From Streptomyces ferrugineus (GTDB lineage Bacteria > Actinomycetota > Actinomycetes > Streptomycetales > Streptomycetaceae): DNA of 64,000 nucleotides. Every line of letters begins with the position of its first letter. The stretch's first letter is position 1. The notes below the pieces were generated by a model. That model searched no databases. It was given only the letters and a program-made list of their open reading frames with translations, and was not told the DNA's origin. Location of the stretch: positions 5,766,001 to 5,830,000 of the forward strand of contig NZ_CP063373.1 in assembly GCF_015160855.1 (NCBI RefSeq), in the 5' to 3' direction. Shown piece after piece: positions 51,439 to 63,015 of the stretch. Made by a program: the position numbers and the translations under genes.

Positions 51439-52350
51439 ATGCACACCCGCCCCTCACCCGCGCTGACGCCCGCAGCCGCGCCCGCGCCTGCGACCCGGCC
51501 GGATACCCCCGAGCGGACCGGCGGACGCCTCGTCGGCGTGGCGACCATGATCGGCAGCGGCCTGTCCAACCAGACCGGTGCCGCGATCGGCTCCCTCGCC
51601 TTCCCCGTCCTCGGCCCCGTGGGCGTCGTCGCCGTGCGCCAGTACGTCGCCGCCCTGGTCCTGTTCTCGGTCGGCAGGCCGAGGCTGCGTTCGTTCACGT
51701 GGGGTCAGTGGTGGCCGGTGATCCTGCTGGCCGTGGTGTTCGGCACCATGAATCTCTCTTTGTACTCGGCGATCGAGCGGGTCGGCCTGGGTCTGGCGGT
51801 GACGCTGGAGTTCCTCGGCCCGCTCGCCATCGCGCTGGCGTCCTCGCGCCGCCGCGTGGACGTGTGCTGCGCGGTGATCGCCGGGGCCGGTGTCGTCATC
51901 CTGATGCGCCCGCAGCCCTCGACCGACTACCTCGGGATGGCGCTGGGGCTGCTGGCGGCCGCCTGCTGGGCGTCGTACATCCTGCTCAACCGCACCGTCG
52001 GCCGCCGCGTCCCCGGAGCGCAGGGCGCGGCGGCCGCGGCCGGTATCTCCGCGGTGATGTTCCTGCCGATCGGCGTCGCCGTCGCCGTCCGGCACCCGCC
52101 AACGGCCGGCGCCGTCGCCTGCGCGGTCATCGCCGGGCTGCTGTCCTCGGCCGTGCCCTATCTCGCGGACCTGTTCACCCTCCGCCACGTCCCGCCCCGG
52201 GCCTTCGGTCTGTTCATGAGCGTCAACCCGGTCATCGCGGCCGTGGTCGGCTGGGTGGGGCTGGGCCAGGACCTGGGCGGCCTGGAGTGGGCGAGCATCG
52301 GCGCGATCGTGGCGGCCAACTCGCTGAGCATTCTGACGTCGCGTGGCTGA
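51439..52350 (+). CDS. EamA/RhaT-family drug-metabolite transporter
   Basis: 303 residues, ten hydrophobic helices arranged as two EamA repeats; the first starts near GSGLSNQTGAAIGSLAFP, the second near GMALGLLAAACWASYILLNR. Residues 1-30 are a Pro/Ala-rich soluble lead. ATG at 51439 has no strong ribosome site (CGGCGT upstream), so the message may be nearly leaderless. Exports small metabolites or amino acids (RhtA-like); substrate unknown. No functional link with its neighbours. Confidence 0.9.
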   Translation: MHTRPSPALTPAAAPAPATRPDTPERTGGRLVGVATMIGSGLSNQTGAAIGSLAFPVLGPVGVVAVRQYVAALVLFSVGRPRLRSFTWGQWWPVILLAVVFGTMNLSLYSAIERVGLGLAVTLEFLGPLAIALASSRRRVDVCCAVIAGAGVVILMRPQPSTDYLGMALGLLAAACWASYILLNRTVGRRVPGAQGAAAAAGISAVMFLPIGVAVAVRHPPTAGAVACAVIAGLLSSAVPYLADLFTLRHVPPRAFGLFMSVNPVIAAVVGWVGLGQDLGGLEWASIGAIVAANSLSILTSRG

Positions 52351-52377
52351 GAACGTGCGGTGAGCCCGCTGTGCCGC

Positions 52378-53217
52378 TCAAGTCGGGTCCACGTCCGTGC
52401 GTACGACGTGGTGGTCCGAGTTCGGCGTCGGATGTACATGGTGACGGAGCGGGACGAAGCCTCGAAGGAAGACGTAGTCGAACTTGCTCTGCCAGTCGGT
52501 GGTCGGCGTGCAGATGCCGGTGGACGCGGGACGGCACTGGGGGTCCGTGGCCGTGGCCAGGGCCCACATCGGGGCGAGTTCGGGGGCGTCCGGCACGGCG
52601 TTGAAGTCGCCGAGCACGATCGCCCGGTCGTGCTCGGCGACCTCCGCGGCGAGTACGCGCGTCTGGCCTGCCCGGACCGTCTCCTGACGTCGGTGGGCGA
52701 GGTGGGTGTTGAAGACCCGGACGGACTGGCCGCCCACGGTGGTGGTGACGGCCATGTACCCACGGTCCTCGGATCCGCCGTCGGGATACTCCACGTCGAC
52801 GGGGTCGGTCATCGGTGCCGCCGAGAGGACCGCCTGACCGAACTCCCCGGGGCTCCACGGCACTCCCCCGCAGCGGCCCCAACTGCGCAGCACCATCCCG
52901 TACTCGACGTGGTAGACCAGCCCGTAGAGGTTCTCCAGATGGTCCCGGATGCTCTCGACGTCCCGCACGCACGCTTCCTGCATGCCGATGACCTGGGGCG
53001 CGTATGTGGCGATCTCCGCTGCCCGGTCGACGTTGCTCGTCTCGCAGGGGTTGCAGATGTTCCACGTCATGACCCGGTTCGGCACGACGTCCCTGACGGC
53101 CTCGACGGGCAGTGACCCGCCGGCGAGGGCTCCGCTCGGCGCACTGGGGCCGACGAGCACCATGCAGGCCACGGTCATGGCGCCCACGAGCAGACGCGTG
53201 ATCCTTCCGAGCACCAT
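52378..53217 (-). CDS. Secreted endonuclease/exonuclease/phosphatase-family hydrolase
   Basis: 279 residues, ATG with GGAGGGG upstream. A signal peptide (LLVGAMTVACMVLVGPSAPSGALA) precedes an EEP domain: MTWNI, IGMQE (metal Glu), NTHLAH, LGDFNAVPD and SDHHVV, the complete catalytic set. Several cysteines in the mature part (NPCETS, EACVRD, GRCGG, PQCRP, GICTP) could form disulfides, as expected outside the cell. Substrate may be extracellular DNA/RNA, sphingomyelin or inositol phosphate. Stands alone, convergent with the transporter. Confidence 0.9.
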   Translation of the reverse strand: MVLGRITRLLVGAMTVACMVLVGPSAPSGALAGGSLPVEAVRDVVPNRVMTWNICNPCETSNVDRAAEIATYAPQVIGMQEACVRDVESIRDHLENLYGLVYHVEYGMVLRSWGRCGGVPWSPGEFGQAVLSAAPMTDPVDVEYPDGGSEDRGYMAVTTTVGGQSVRVFNTHLAHRRQETVRAGQTRVLAAEVAEHDRAIVLGDFNAVPDAPELAPMWALATATDPQCRPASTGICTPTTDWQSKFDYVFLRGFVPLRHHVHPTPNSDHHVVRTDVDPT

Positions 53218-53311
53218 CGCCCCTCCTCACCGTGGATGCGCGGGGCATCCGACGTCTCCACGCATGAGGTTATGGGACGAGTCTGTGAACGACGCGCGCG
53301 TGCCTGCCGCG

Positions 53312-55999
<2,688 letters not shown>

Positions 56000-56013
56000 C
56001 GGGCCTCGGCCTC

Positions 56014-56916
56014 TCACTCGTGGGGAACGACGGCCACGGGGCAGCCGACGTGATGGATGGCGGCGTGCGTGACGGGTCCGGTGCGGGGGCCCGTCGGGCG
56101 TTCGGTCATCCGGCGGCCGACCACGAGCAGACTCGCCCCGGTGGCGGCCCGGACCAGCACGGACTGGGCGCGGCCCTCGGTGACGGTCTGAGCGACCTCG
56201 ACCTCGGGATACTTGTCCCGCCACACCTGCATGACGGCGGTGAGGAAGCCGAGCCATTCGTCGGCCTGTCCCGGGCCGTCCACCAGGCCGATGTCGCCGG
56301 GGCCGAGCCCGAGCGGGGACGGTGTCTGCCAGGCGTGCACGACGTGCAGGCGCGCGCCGCGCAGCCGGGCCGCCTCGAAGGCGAACTCGATCACTTCGTC
56401 GCAGGGGTCGTCGAGGTCGATGCCCAGGACGACGTCGCGGTAGCCGGTGCGGGTGGAAGGGCCGCCGTCGTCGGCCGGAACGTGCTCGTCGGACGCCTCC
56501 TCGTCCGCCCGGACGAGGACGACGGGCCGCACGGCGCGTGCCACCACTCCCAGGGCGACCGACCCGACCAGGAACCCGGTGAAACCGCTGAGCCCGCGCG
56601 AGCCCAGGACCAGCAGCTCGGCCTCCTCGGCCGCGTGGAGCAGGGCGGCGGTCGCGGGGCCCGGCCGCTGCTCGTCGTCGAGTTTGACGCCGGGGCAGGT
56701 ACGGCGGATCCGGTCCTCGGCCTGGCGCAGCGCGCGCCGGCCCAGATGCCGCCGGACCGCCGGTGCCGGCTCCGCCGCTCCTTGGCCGGGGTGCCAGTTC
56801 CAGACGTGCACCAGACGCAGCGGCCGGTCCCGGCGCGCCGCCTCGCGGGCGGCCCACTCCGCGGCGGCGAGACTCTCGGCGGATCCGTCGACTCCGGCCA
56901 TGACGGGCGGAAGCAT
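56014..56916 (-). CDS. Universal stress protein, two UspA domains (second degenerate)
   Basis: 300 residues from the ATG at 56916, chosen because AGGAGG lies 8 bases upstream; a GTG at 56925 overlaps that site. First Usp domain has VLGSRGLSGFTGFLVGSVALGVV, an intact ATP loop. In the second, the loop reads VVGRRMTERPTGPRTGPVTHAA, lacking the GS pair, so nucleotide binding there is doubtful. First gene of the usp-ppdK operon; divergent from another usp gene with a DosR-like 14-mer between them. Confidence 0.9.
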   Translation of the reverse strand: MLPPVMAGVDGSAESLAAAEWAAREAARRDRPLRLVHVWNWHPGQGAAEPAPAVRRHLGRRALRQAEDRIRRTCPGVKLDDEQRPGPATAALLHAAEEAELLVLGSRGLSGFTGFLVGSVALGVVARAVRPVVLVRADEEASDEHVPADDGGPSTRTGYRDVVLGIDLDDPCDEVIEFAFEAARLRGARLHVVHAWQTPSPLGLGPGDIGLVDGPGQADEWLGFLTAVMQVWRDKYPEVEVAQTVTEGRAQSVLVRAATGASLLVVGRRMTERPTGPRTGPVTHAAIHHVGCPVAVVPHE

Positions 56917-57006
56917 GGCGCGCACCTCCTGTGGTCGGTCTGCTCCTCGGTGCCAGCGTCCGCCGGCGCCCTCCCGGCGGGTAGGGGCCGCCAGGACCCC
57001 GGTCCG

Positions 57007-57020
57007 GGCCCGTTCGGCCC
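57007..57020. promoter_or_regulatory. DosR/OsdR-like 14-mer between two usp genes
   Basis: GGCCCGTTCGGCCC, 12 of 14 identical to the site at 58179-58192 upstream of the hydrogenase protease gene. The GGGNC-N4-GNCCC shape is that of DosR-type boxes. It lies 79 bases from the rightward and 91 from the leftward start. Confidence 0.45.
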
Positions 57021-57098
57021 CCTGTGTGCCGGTCGTGGGCGAGGCGACGCTGGAACGGCCCGCGCATCGAGTTCCCCCGGGGTGGAAGGCGGCACATC

Positions 57099-57923
57099 AT
57101 GGAGCGAGCGATCATCACCGGTGTGGACCGGTCGGCACGCAGCCGTGCCGCGGCGGACTGGGCCGCGCGTGAGGCGCTGTCGCGCGGCCTGCCCCTGCGG
57201 GTGGTGCACGTGTCGCCGCCGGACGGTGCGGGGCCGGCCGAGCGCTGGCCGTACCGCCCTGAGACGGTGGCGGACCACGTGGTCGCCGAACTCACCGGCC
57301 GGCACCCGGGTTTGCGGGCCGAGGGCCTGAACCTCACCGGGGCTCCGGCGGCGGCCCTGCGCACGACGGCCGAGGACGCGGAGCTGCTGGTGCTCGGTCT
57401 GCGCGGCGAGGGCGATCACCCCAGGATTCCCGTGGGCTCGACCGCCAGCGCCCTGGTCCGGGCGTGCCGGCGTCCGATGGTGCTGGTCCCCGGCGCGCCG
57501 GCGGGCGAGGGGCCGCCCGGCCGTGCCGACGGCGTGACCCTCGGGTTCGACGCCCGCGGCCCGGCGAGCGGCGCTGTCGGCCTCGCCTTCGAGGCGGCCC
57601 GGCTGCGCGGCGTACGGCTGCACGCCGTGCATACCTGGGCGCTGCCCGCGCAGGCGGCGAAGCGGCCCTTCCCCGTGCTGGAGGAGGACCGCGCCAGCTG
57701 GGAGGACGACGAGGTGCAGTCGCTGTCGGACGCGCTGCGGCCGTGGCGCGGCAAGTATCCGGACGTGGACGTTCTGGAGGACGTCGTGCTGCTCGCTCCG
57801 GAGGTCGCGCTCGCCCATGCCTCCGGGAACTCCGGTCTGGTGGTGATCGGCCGCCACTCGGGCGATACGGCGCTCGCACTGCTGCCACACGCCCTGTGCC
57901 CGGTCGCGGTCGTCCCGGTATAG
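57099..57923 (+). CDS. Universal stress protein, two UspA domains
   Basis: 274 residues; ATG has GGTGGAAGG upstream. First Usp domain ends VLGLRGEGDHPRIPVGSTASALVRACRRPMVLV; the second is shortened at its ATP loop (VVIGRHSGDTALALLPHALCPVAVVPV), missing the usual GSxS element. The 3' end has a decayed second copy immediately downstream, 186-188 bases away. Divergent from the usp-ppdK operon and preceded by a DosR-like 14-mer. Cytoplasmic; role in stress survival inferred from family. Confidence 0.88.
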   Translation: MERAIITGVDRSARSRAAADWAAREALSRGLPLRVVHVSPPDGAGPAERWPYRPETVADHVVAELTGRHPGLRAEGLNLTGAPAAALRTTAEDAELLVLGLRGEGDHPRIPVGSTASALVRACRRPMVLVPGAPAGEGPPGRADGVTLGFDARGPASGAVGLAFEAARLRGVRLHAVHTWALPAQAAKRPFPVLEEDRASWEDDEVQSLSDALRPWRGKYPDVDVLEDVVLLAPEVALAHASGNSGLVVIGRHSGDTALALLPHALCPVAVVPV

Positions 57924-57991
57924 CGCCCCGACGGGTCCACGGCGGCTCGGCGGGACAAAAGCAACCCCCGAGGAGGATCGCCCCACACGAC

Positions 57992-58109
57992 AGACGCCTC
58001 ACCCACGCCCGCAGACTCCCGCCCAGCGGCGATCGGCCCCCACTCCGGCCGCACAGCACTCGCACCGCTACCGCACACGCCGTGCCCGGTCGCGGTCGTC
58101 CGGGCACAG
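57992..58109 (+). pseudogene. Decayed duplicate of the usp 3' end
   Basis: This stretch aligns with 57805-57923, the last 40 codons of the adjacent usp gene: GATCGGCC.CACTC, CGCTCGCAC-like segment, and CCCGGTCGCGGTCGTC shared exactly. Offset is 188 bases before a 2-base deletion and 186 after it; similarity continues weakly to about 58130, past the old stop, which here is CAG. The copy lacks a start codon and has no ribosome site. It explains most of the 305-base gap between usp and the hydrogenase protease gene. Confidence 0.75.
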
Positions 58110-58178
58110 CACACCGGCGGGTTCGCGGCCCGGCGCGGCGCGAGGGGCGGGCGCCGGGGAGGGTCGGCCCCTTGGCCG

Positions 58179-58192
58179 GGGTCGTTCGGCCC
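58179..58192. promoter_or_regulatory. DosR/OsdR-like 14-mer upstream of the hydrogenase maturation genes
   Basis: GGGTCGTTCGGCCC fits GGGNC-N4-GNCCC exactly and lies 37 bases upstream of the protease start. It shares CGTTCGGCCC with the site between the two usp genes. DosR-type regulators respond to low oxygen, which would suit a hydrogenase operon. Confidence 0.5.
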
Positions 58193-58228
58193 ATGCGGCG
58201 GGCGGCGGTGATGGCCCACGGTGAGGGC

Positions 58229-58735
58229 ATGAGGAGACGCGGTCGCATCGCCGTCATCGGGGTCGGGAACGAGTTCCGGCGCGACGACGGCGTGGGCTGG
58301 GCCGTGCTCGCCCGGTTGCGCGAGCGGGCCGAGGAGCGGGCGTTGCCGCCGGACACCGACCTCGCGACCTGCGACGGCGACCCGGGACGGCTGCTCGGCC
58401 TGTGGGAGGGCGCCCGCCTCGCGGTCGTCGTCGACGCCGCCCACGCCCACCCGGGCACCCCCGGACGGGTGCACCGCCTGGCTCTTGACGCCGGGCTCGT
58501 CGCACAGCCGTCGACCACCAGCTCCCACGGGCTGGGACTGGGCGAGGCCGTGGAGCTGGCCCGGGTGCTGGGCATGCTGCCCGAGCGGCTGATCGTGTAC
58601 GCCGTCGAGGGCGCCGAGAGCGAGTTCGGTACCGGCCTCTCCCCCGCCGTCGCGGCCGCGGTGGAGCCCGTCGCGACGGCGATCGAGGGCGAGATCGCGC
58701 GCAGTGGTCACGCGCCGGCCGGGGGGCAGCGATGA
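58229..58735 (+). CDS. [NiFe]-hydrogenase maturation protease (HyaD/HybD family)
   Basis: 168 residues from the ATG at 58229 after GGTGAGGG; an ATG 18 bases earlier is in frame. Family metal-ligand residues are present: Glu in GVGNEFRRDDGVG, Asp in VVVDAAHA and His in TTSSHGLGLGEAVELA. It clips the C-terminal extension of the hydrogenase large subunit after nickel insertion. Stop overlaps the hypF start (ATGA). The large subunit it would process is expected beyond the right edge. Confidence 0.9.
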   Translation: MRRRGRIAVIGVGNEFRRDDGVGWAVLARLRERAEERALPPDTDLATCDGDPGRLLGLWEGARLAVVVDAAHAHPGTPGRVHRLALDAGLVAQPSTTSSHGLGLGEAVELARVLGMLPERLIVYAVEGAESEFGTGLSPAVAAAVEPVATAIEGEIARSGHAPAGGQR

Positions 58736-61023
58736 CCGTGCGTCACTTCTCCGTCGAGGGCATCGTCCAGGGCGTCGGCTTCCGGCCCTTCGTCTATCGG
58801 ACCGCGGTCGGACTCGGCCTGCACGGCTGGGTGGCCAACGTCGACGGCCATGTGGAGGGCGAGGTCTGCGGGCCGACGCCTGCGGTCGAGGAGTTCGCCA
58901 CCCGGCTGCGCACCGACGCACCGGCCCTCGCCCGGGTGCGCCGCGTCCGGCTGACCGACGGCGCGCACCGTCGGCCGTACGACACGGGATTCCAGGTACG
59001 GCTCAGCGCCCCCGGCGGCCCGGACACGGCACCCCGCGAGATCCCGCCGGACGCGGCCGTCTGCGACGCCTGCCTCAGCGAGCTGTACGACCCCCGCGAC
59101 CGCCGCTACCGCTACCCGTTCATCAACTGCACCGACTGCGGCCCGCGCGCCACGATCATCGAGGGCCTGCCGTACGACCGGATCCGCACGACCATGCGCC
59201 GCTTCCCGCTGTGCGCCGAGTGCGCCGCCGAGTACGCCGACCCCCGCGACCGGCGGTTCCACGCCGAACCCGTCGCCTGCCCGGCCTGCGGGCCACGGCT
59301 CGCCTGGGAGGAGCTGCGCGGCGAGGAGGCGCTGCGGGCGGCGGTGCGCACGGTCGACCGGGGCGGCATCGTCGCGTTGAAGGGGCTGGGCGGCTATCAG
59401 CTGGTGTGCGACGCGGGCGACCCGGTGGCCGTGGCGGAGCTGCGGCGTCGTAAGCGGCGTCCGGCGAAGCCGCTCGCCGTGATGGTCGCGGACCTCGCCG
59501 CGGCCGCGCGGCTCGCGCAGATCAGCGCGGGCGAGCGCGCGGCCCTGGTATCCCCGGAGCGCCCGGTGGTGCTGCTGGGCCGTCGCCGGTGGCGTGGGCG
59601 CGCGGCTCCCCTCGCCCCCGGGGTCCATCCCGGCCTGAGCCGGGTCGGCCTGTTCCTGCCCACCACCGGCCTGCACCATCTCCTCCTGGACGGGCTGGCG
59701 CGGCCGCTCGTGGTCACCAGCGGCAATCTCAGCGACGAGCCGATCGCCATCGACGACGCAGCGGCACGCAGCAGCCTGGCCGCCGTGGCGGACGGATTCC
59801 TCACGCACGACCGGCCGATCCGGTCCCGGTACGACGACTCCGTGGTGCGGTTCACCGGGCGGACCAGGATCACGGTCCGCCGGGCGCGCGGGCTGGCTCC
59901 CGCCCCGCTGCCGCTGGCGGTACGGCGGCCGGTGGCCGGTGCCGGCGCCCAGCTCAAGCACACCTTCACCCTCGCCGCCGACGGCCGGGCCCACATCGGT
60001 CCGCACACCGGGGACCTGGCCGACCTCCCGACGTACGACGCGTTCACGGCGTCGTACGACCACCTCAGGGAGCTCACCGGAATCGAGCCCGCCGTCCTCG
60101 CCCACGACCTGCACCCGGGATACCTGTCCACGCGGTGGGCGATGGAGCAGCCGCTGCGCCGCGTCGCGGTGCAGCACCACCACGCGCACGTGGCCGCCTG
60201 CGCGGCCGAGCACGGGGTGCGCGGCCCATTCCTCGGGGTCGCCTACGACGGGCTGGGGCTGGGCGACGACGGGACGCTGTGGGGCGGCGAGATCCTCGTC
60301 GCCGAGCTGAGCGGCTACCGCCGCGTGGGCAGGTTCGCCACGGCGCCCCTGCCCGGCGGCGACGCGGCGGTACGCCATCCCTCCCGCACCGCCCTCGGCC
60401 ATCTGCTGGGCGGCGAGACGCTGGGCTCCCCGCGCCCCTACCCCTGGCTCACCCGGCCCTTCACCGAGCGGCTCGACCCGGCCGAGGTCGCGGCCGTGCG
60501 CGCCATGGTCGCGCGGGACGTCAACTGCCCGCGTGCGTCCAGCGCCGGACGGCTCTTCGACACGGTGGCGGCACTGCTCGGTCTCACCGACGAGGTGAGT
60601 TACGAGGGTGAGGCGGCCGTCCGGCTCGAAGCGACGGCCGGCGACGAGCGTGCCGTACCGCTCGCCCATCGGGTGGTACGGGCGCAGGGCCTGTGGGTGT
60701 ACGACTCCGTGCCGACGCTGTCCGATCTGCTGCGGCGGCAGCGGGACGGGGAGCCGCCGTCCCGGCTGGCGGCGGCCTTCCATCTGACGCTCGCGATCGT
60801 CACCGCCGAACTCGTGGCGCGGGCCGTGGGCGAGGGCGCGCCGCGCACGGTGTGCCTGGGCGGCGGCTGCTTCGTGAACCGGCGGCTGCTGACCGAGGTG
60901 AAGCGCCGGCTGCAGGCACAGGGCCTGCGGGTGCTGGTCGGCGGTCAGGTCCCCGTCGGGGACGGCGGCATCAGCTACGGCCAGGCGGCGGTCGCGGCCG
61001 CACGGCTGGCCCGGGAGGGGTGA
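58732..61023 (+). CDS. hypF: Carbamoyltransferase HypF
   Basis: 763 residues. In order: acylphosphatase domain (VQGVGFRPFVYR near residue 14), two zinc-finger units (CDACLSELYDPRDRRYRYP...CTDCGPR and CAECAAEYADPRDRRFHAEPVACPACGPR, each quoted in part), YrdC-like domain (KGLGGYQLVCDA; SGNLSDEPI), and Kae1-like domain (HDLHPGYLST, QHHHAHVAACAAEHG, YDGLGLGDDGTLWGGE). It uses carbamoyl phosphate and ATP to start synthesis of the CN ligands of the NiFe centre with HypE. hypC follows after 6 bases; hypA, B, D, E are not in view. Confidence 0.97.
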   Translation: MTVRHFSVEGIVQGVGFRPFVYRTAVGLGLHGWVANVDGHVEGEVCGPTPAVEEFATRLRTDAPALARVRRVRLTDGAHRRPYDTGFQVRLSAPGGPDTAPREIPPDAAVCDACLSELYDPRDRRYRYPFINCTDCGPRATIIEGLPYDRIRTTMRRFPLCAECAAEYADPRDRRFHAEPVACPACGPRLAWEELRGEEALRAAVRTVDRGGIVALKGLGGYQLVCDAGDPVAVAELRRRKRRPAKPLAVMVADLAAAARLAQISAGERAALVSPERPVVLLGRRRWRGRAAPLAPGVHPGLSRVGLFLPTTGLHHLLLDGLARPLVVTSGNLSDEPIAIDDAAARSSLAAVADGFLTHDRPIRSRYDDSVVRFTGRTRITVRRARGLAPAPLPLAVRRPVAGAGAQLKHTFTLAADGRAHIGPHTGDLADLPTYDAFTASYDHLRELTGIEPAVLAHDLHPGYLSTRWAMEQPLRRVAVQHHHAHVAACAAEHGVRGPFLGVAYDGLGLGDDGTLWGGEILVAELSGYRRVGRFATAPLPGGDAAVRHPSRTALGHLLGGETLGSPRPYPWLTRPFTERLDPAEVAAVRAMVARDVNCPRASSAGRLFDTVAALLGLTDEVSYEGEAAVRLEATAGDERAVPLAHRVVRAQGLWVYDSVPTLSDLLRRQRDGEPPSRLAAAFHLTLAIVTAELVARAVGEGAPRTVCLGGGCFVNRRLLTEVKRRLQAQGLRVLVGGQVPVGDGGISYGQAAVAAARLAREG

Positions 61024-61029
61024 ACGCGT

Positions 61030-61287
61030 ATGTGCCTGGGCATCCCCGGGCGGATCCTGGAGGTCCACGACGACGCGGGCCTGCGCATGGCGACGGTCGA
61101 CTTCGGCGGAATCCGGCGCGAGGTCTGTCTGAGCTGCACGCCCGAGGCGGCCGTCGGGTCGTACGTCATCGTGCACGTCGGCTTCGCGATCACCCAGGTC
61201 GACGAGGCGGAGGCACAGCGCACGCTCGACGTGCTGCGGTCGATGGCGGACGCGGTGGAGAGCGAGCTGGGCGAGCCGCTCCCCTGA
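61030..61287 (+). CDS. hypC: Hydrogenase assembly chaperone HypC
   Basis: 85 residues. N-terminal MCLGIPGRILEV with the essential Cys2, then the OB-fold-like body VDFGGIRREVCLSCTPEAAVGSYVIVHVGFAI and the helix VDEAEAQRTLDVL. It carries the Fe(CN)2CO group with HypD and holds the large-subunit precursor. Follows hypF by 6 bases with no own promoter. Confidence 0.96.
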   Translation: MCLGIPGRILEVHDDAGLRMATVDFGGIRREVCLSCTPEAAVGSYVIVHVGFAITQVDEAEAQRTLDVLRSMADAVESELGEPLP

Positions 61288-61310
61288 GGGACCCGGTCGG
61301 CCCGTCAAGA

Positions 61311-61324
61311 GGGCCGGTCAGCCC
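61311..61324. promoter_or_regulatory. DosR/OsdR-like 14-mer before the hydrogenase structural genes
   Basis: GGGCCGGTCAGCCC differs from GGGNC-N4-GNCCC at one fixed position and is 11 of 14 identical to the 58179 site. It lies in the 109-base gap after hypC, 73 bases before the first structural gene, implying a second promoter. Confidence 0.4.
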
Positions 61325-61396
61325 CTGCCGCCGGCCCTCGCCGAGTCGGAACCTGACGGTGGAGGAGCACGAGCCACCCGGACGAGGAGGACCGTC

Positions 61397-62551
61397 ATGA
61401 CCGCCCTCACAGCCCCCGCCGTGCTCGACCGGGATGGTCTGGACGCGCTGGTCGCCGTCCTCGTGGCGAAGGGACGCACGGTCATCGGGCCCACCGTCCG
61501 CGACGGCGCGATCGTGCTCTCGGAGCTGACCTCGGCGGACGCGCTGCCCTACGGCTGGGGCGTCGAACTGGACGCCGGGCGGTATCGGCTGGTCTCCCGC
61601 GAGGACGGCGCGGCCTTCGCGCACAGCGCCGGACCGCAGTCCTGGAAGTCCTGGCTGCACCCGGCGCGAGAGCGGCTGTGGAGCGCCGACCGGACGGCCG
61701 AGTCAGACGTCGCCTTCACCGCGGCCGAGCCGGCCGAGCCCTCGTACGCCTTTCTCGGCGTCCGGCCCTGTGACCTGCGGGCCATCGCGATCCAGGACCG
61801 GGTGCTGACCGGCGGGCGGTACGAGGACACCGGGTACCGCAGGCGTCGCGGCAAGGCGTTTGTGATCGCCGCCGAGTGCACCGAGCCCGGGGCGACCTGC
61901 TTCTGTGTGTCCACCGGCGGCGGCCCCGCGGCCGACCCCGGCTACGACCTGGCGCTGACCGAGGTCGTGGACGAGGACGGGCACCGCTTCCTCGTCCGCG
62001 TCGGCAGCGACGAGGGCGCCGAACTGCTCAAGGCGATACCGCACCGCACCGCCGACCCGGTCACGGAGTCGACCGCCGACGCCGCCGTGGAGGCGGCCCG
62101 TGACCGCATGGGCCGTTCGCTGCCCCCGGTCGACCTGCGCACCCTCATGGGGGCGAGCCTGACCGCCGAGCGCTGGGACGACGTCGCCGCCCGCTGTCTG
62201 ACCTGCGGCAACTGCACCATGGTCTGCCCGACCTGCTTCTGCACCACCACCGAGGAGGTCACGGACCTCACCGGTGACCACACCGAGCGCTGGCAGCGCT
62301 GGGACTCCTGCTTCGACCTGGACTTCTCCTATCTGCACGGCGGACCGGTCCGCTCCTCCCCCCGCAGCCGCTACCGGCAGTGGCTCACCCACAAGCTCTC
62401 CACCTGGCACGACCAGTTCGGCACGGCCGGATGCGTCGGCTGCGGACGCTGCATCACCTGGTGCCCGGCCGGCATCGACATCACGGAGGAGGTCGCCGCC
62501 CTCGACGCCGAACTCACCGCTCACGCCGAAACCGGAACGGAGTCGGACTGA
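61397..62551 (+). CDS. hydB: Group 3b [NiFe]-hydrogenase beta subunit (4Fe-4S dicluster, HydB-like)
   Basis: 384 residues; ATG preceded by GAGGAGG. Two ferredoxin-type clusters near the C-terminus: [12 protein letters not shown] and [14 protein letters not shown], plus upstream Cys motifs ([17 protein letters not shown]) typical of sulfhydrogenase beta subunits. It passes electrons between the flavin subunit (gamma) and the hydrogenase dimer in the cytoplasmic NADP(H)-linked enzyme. One-base overlap with the next gene. First structural gene of the cluster. Confidence 0.92.
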   Translation: MTALTAPAVLDRDGLDALVAVLVAKGRTVIGPTVRDGAIVLSELTSADALPYGWGVELDAGRYRLVSREDGAAFAHSAGPQSWKSWLHPARERLWSADRTAESDVAFTAAEPAEPSYAFLGVRPCDLRAIAIQDRVLTGGRYEDTGYRRRRGKAFVIAAECTEPGATCFCVSTGGGPAADPGYDLALTEVVDEDGHRFLVRVGSDEGAELLKAIPHRTADPVTESTADAAVEAARDRMGRSLPPVDLRTLMGASLTAERWDDVAARCLTCGNCTMVCPTCFCTTTEEVTDLTGDHTERWQRWDSCFDLDFSYLHGGPVRSSPRSRYRQWLTHKLSTWHDQFGTAGCVGCGRCITWCPAGIDITEEVAALDAELTAHAETGTESD

Positions 62552-63015
62552 TGCCTCCCTCGATCGCCCTGCGCATGAACCACGCCCTGCCCGTGGAGCA
62601 CCGCGAACGGCTGCTGCGCGTCGGCCGCGAGGTGAGCTTCCCGCAGGGCACCCGGCTGTTCGAGGAGGGCGGGCACGCGAACCGCTTCTGGATCATCCGG
62701 GACGGCACGGCCGCCCTCGACATGCATGTGCCCGGCCGCCGGCCGCCGGTCGTCGAGACGCTCGGCGTCGGTGACCTCGTCGGCTGGTCCTGGCTGTACG
62801 AGCCGTACGTCTGGCAGTTGGGCGCCGAGACCGTGACGCCGCTGCGGGCCTACGAGTTCGACGCCGTCGCCGTCCGCCTCACCTGCCTGAACGACCCCGA
62901 GTTCGGGCGTGCCGTGGAGCACTGGGTCGGCCGGGTGCTGGCGCATCGGCTCAACGCGGCCCGCGCCCGGCTGGTCGACCTGTACGGGATCTACGAGACG
63001 AAGGAAACACGATGA
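62551..63015 (+). CDS. Cyclic-nucleotide-binding-domain protein without HTH
   Basis: 154 residues, start overlapping the hydB stop by one base. A single cNMP-binding (Crp N-terminal-like) beta-roll: VSFPQGTRLFEEGGHANRFWIIRDGTAAL, LGVGDLVGWSWLYEPYVW. It stops after the connecting helix (LAHRLNAARARLVDLYGIYE), so it lacks the DNA-binding HTH. In the phosphate-binding cassette the usual Arg-Ser pair is replaced by WLYEPYVW, so cAMP may not be bound. Located between beta and gamma subunit genes, it is probably a regulatory or assembly subunit of the hydrogenase. Confidence 0.85.
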   Translation: MPPSIALRMNHALPVEHRERLLRVGREVSFPQGTRLFEEGGHANRFWIIRDGTAALDMHVPGRRPPVVETLGVGDLVGWSWLYEPYVWQLGAETVTPLRAYEFDAVAVRLTCLNDPEFGRAVEHWVGRVLAHRLNAARARLVDLYGIYETKETR

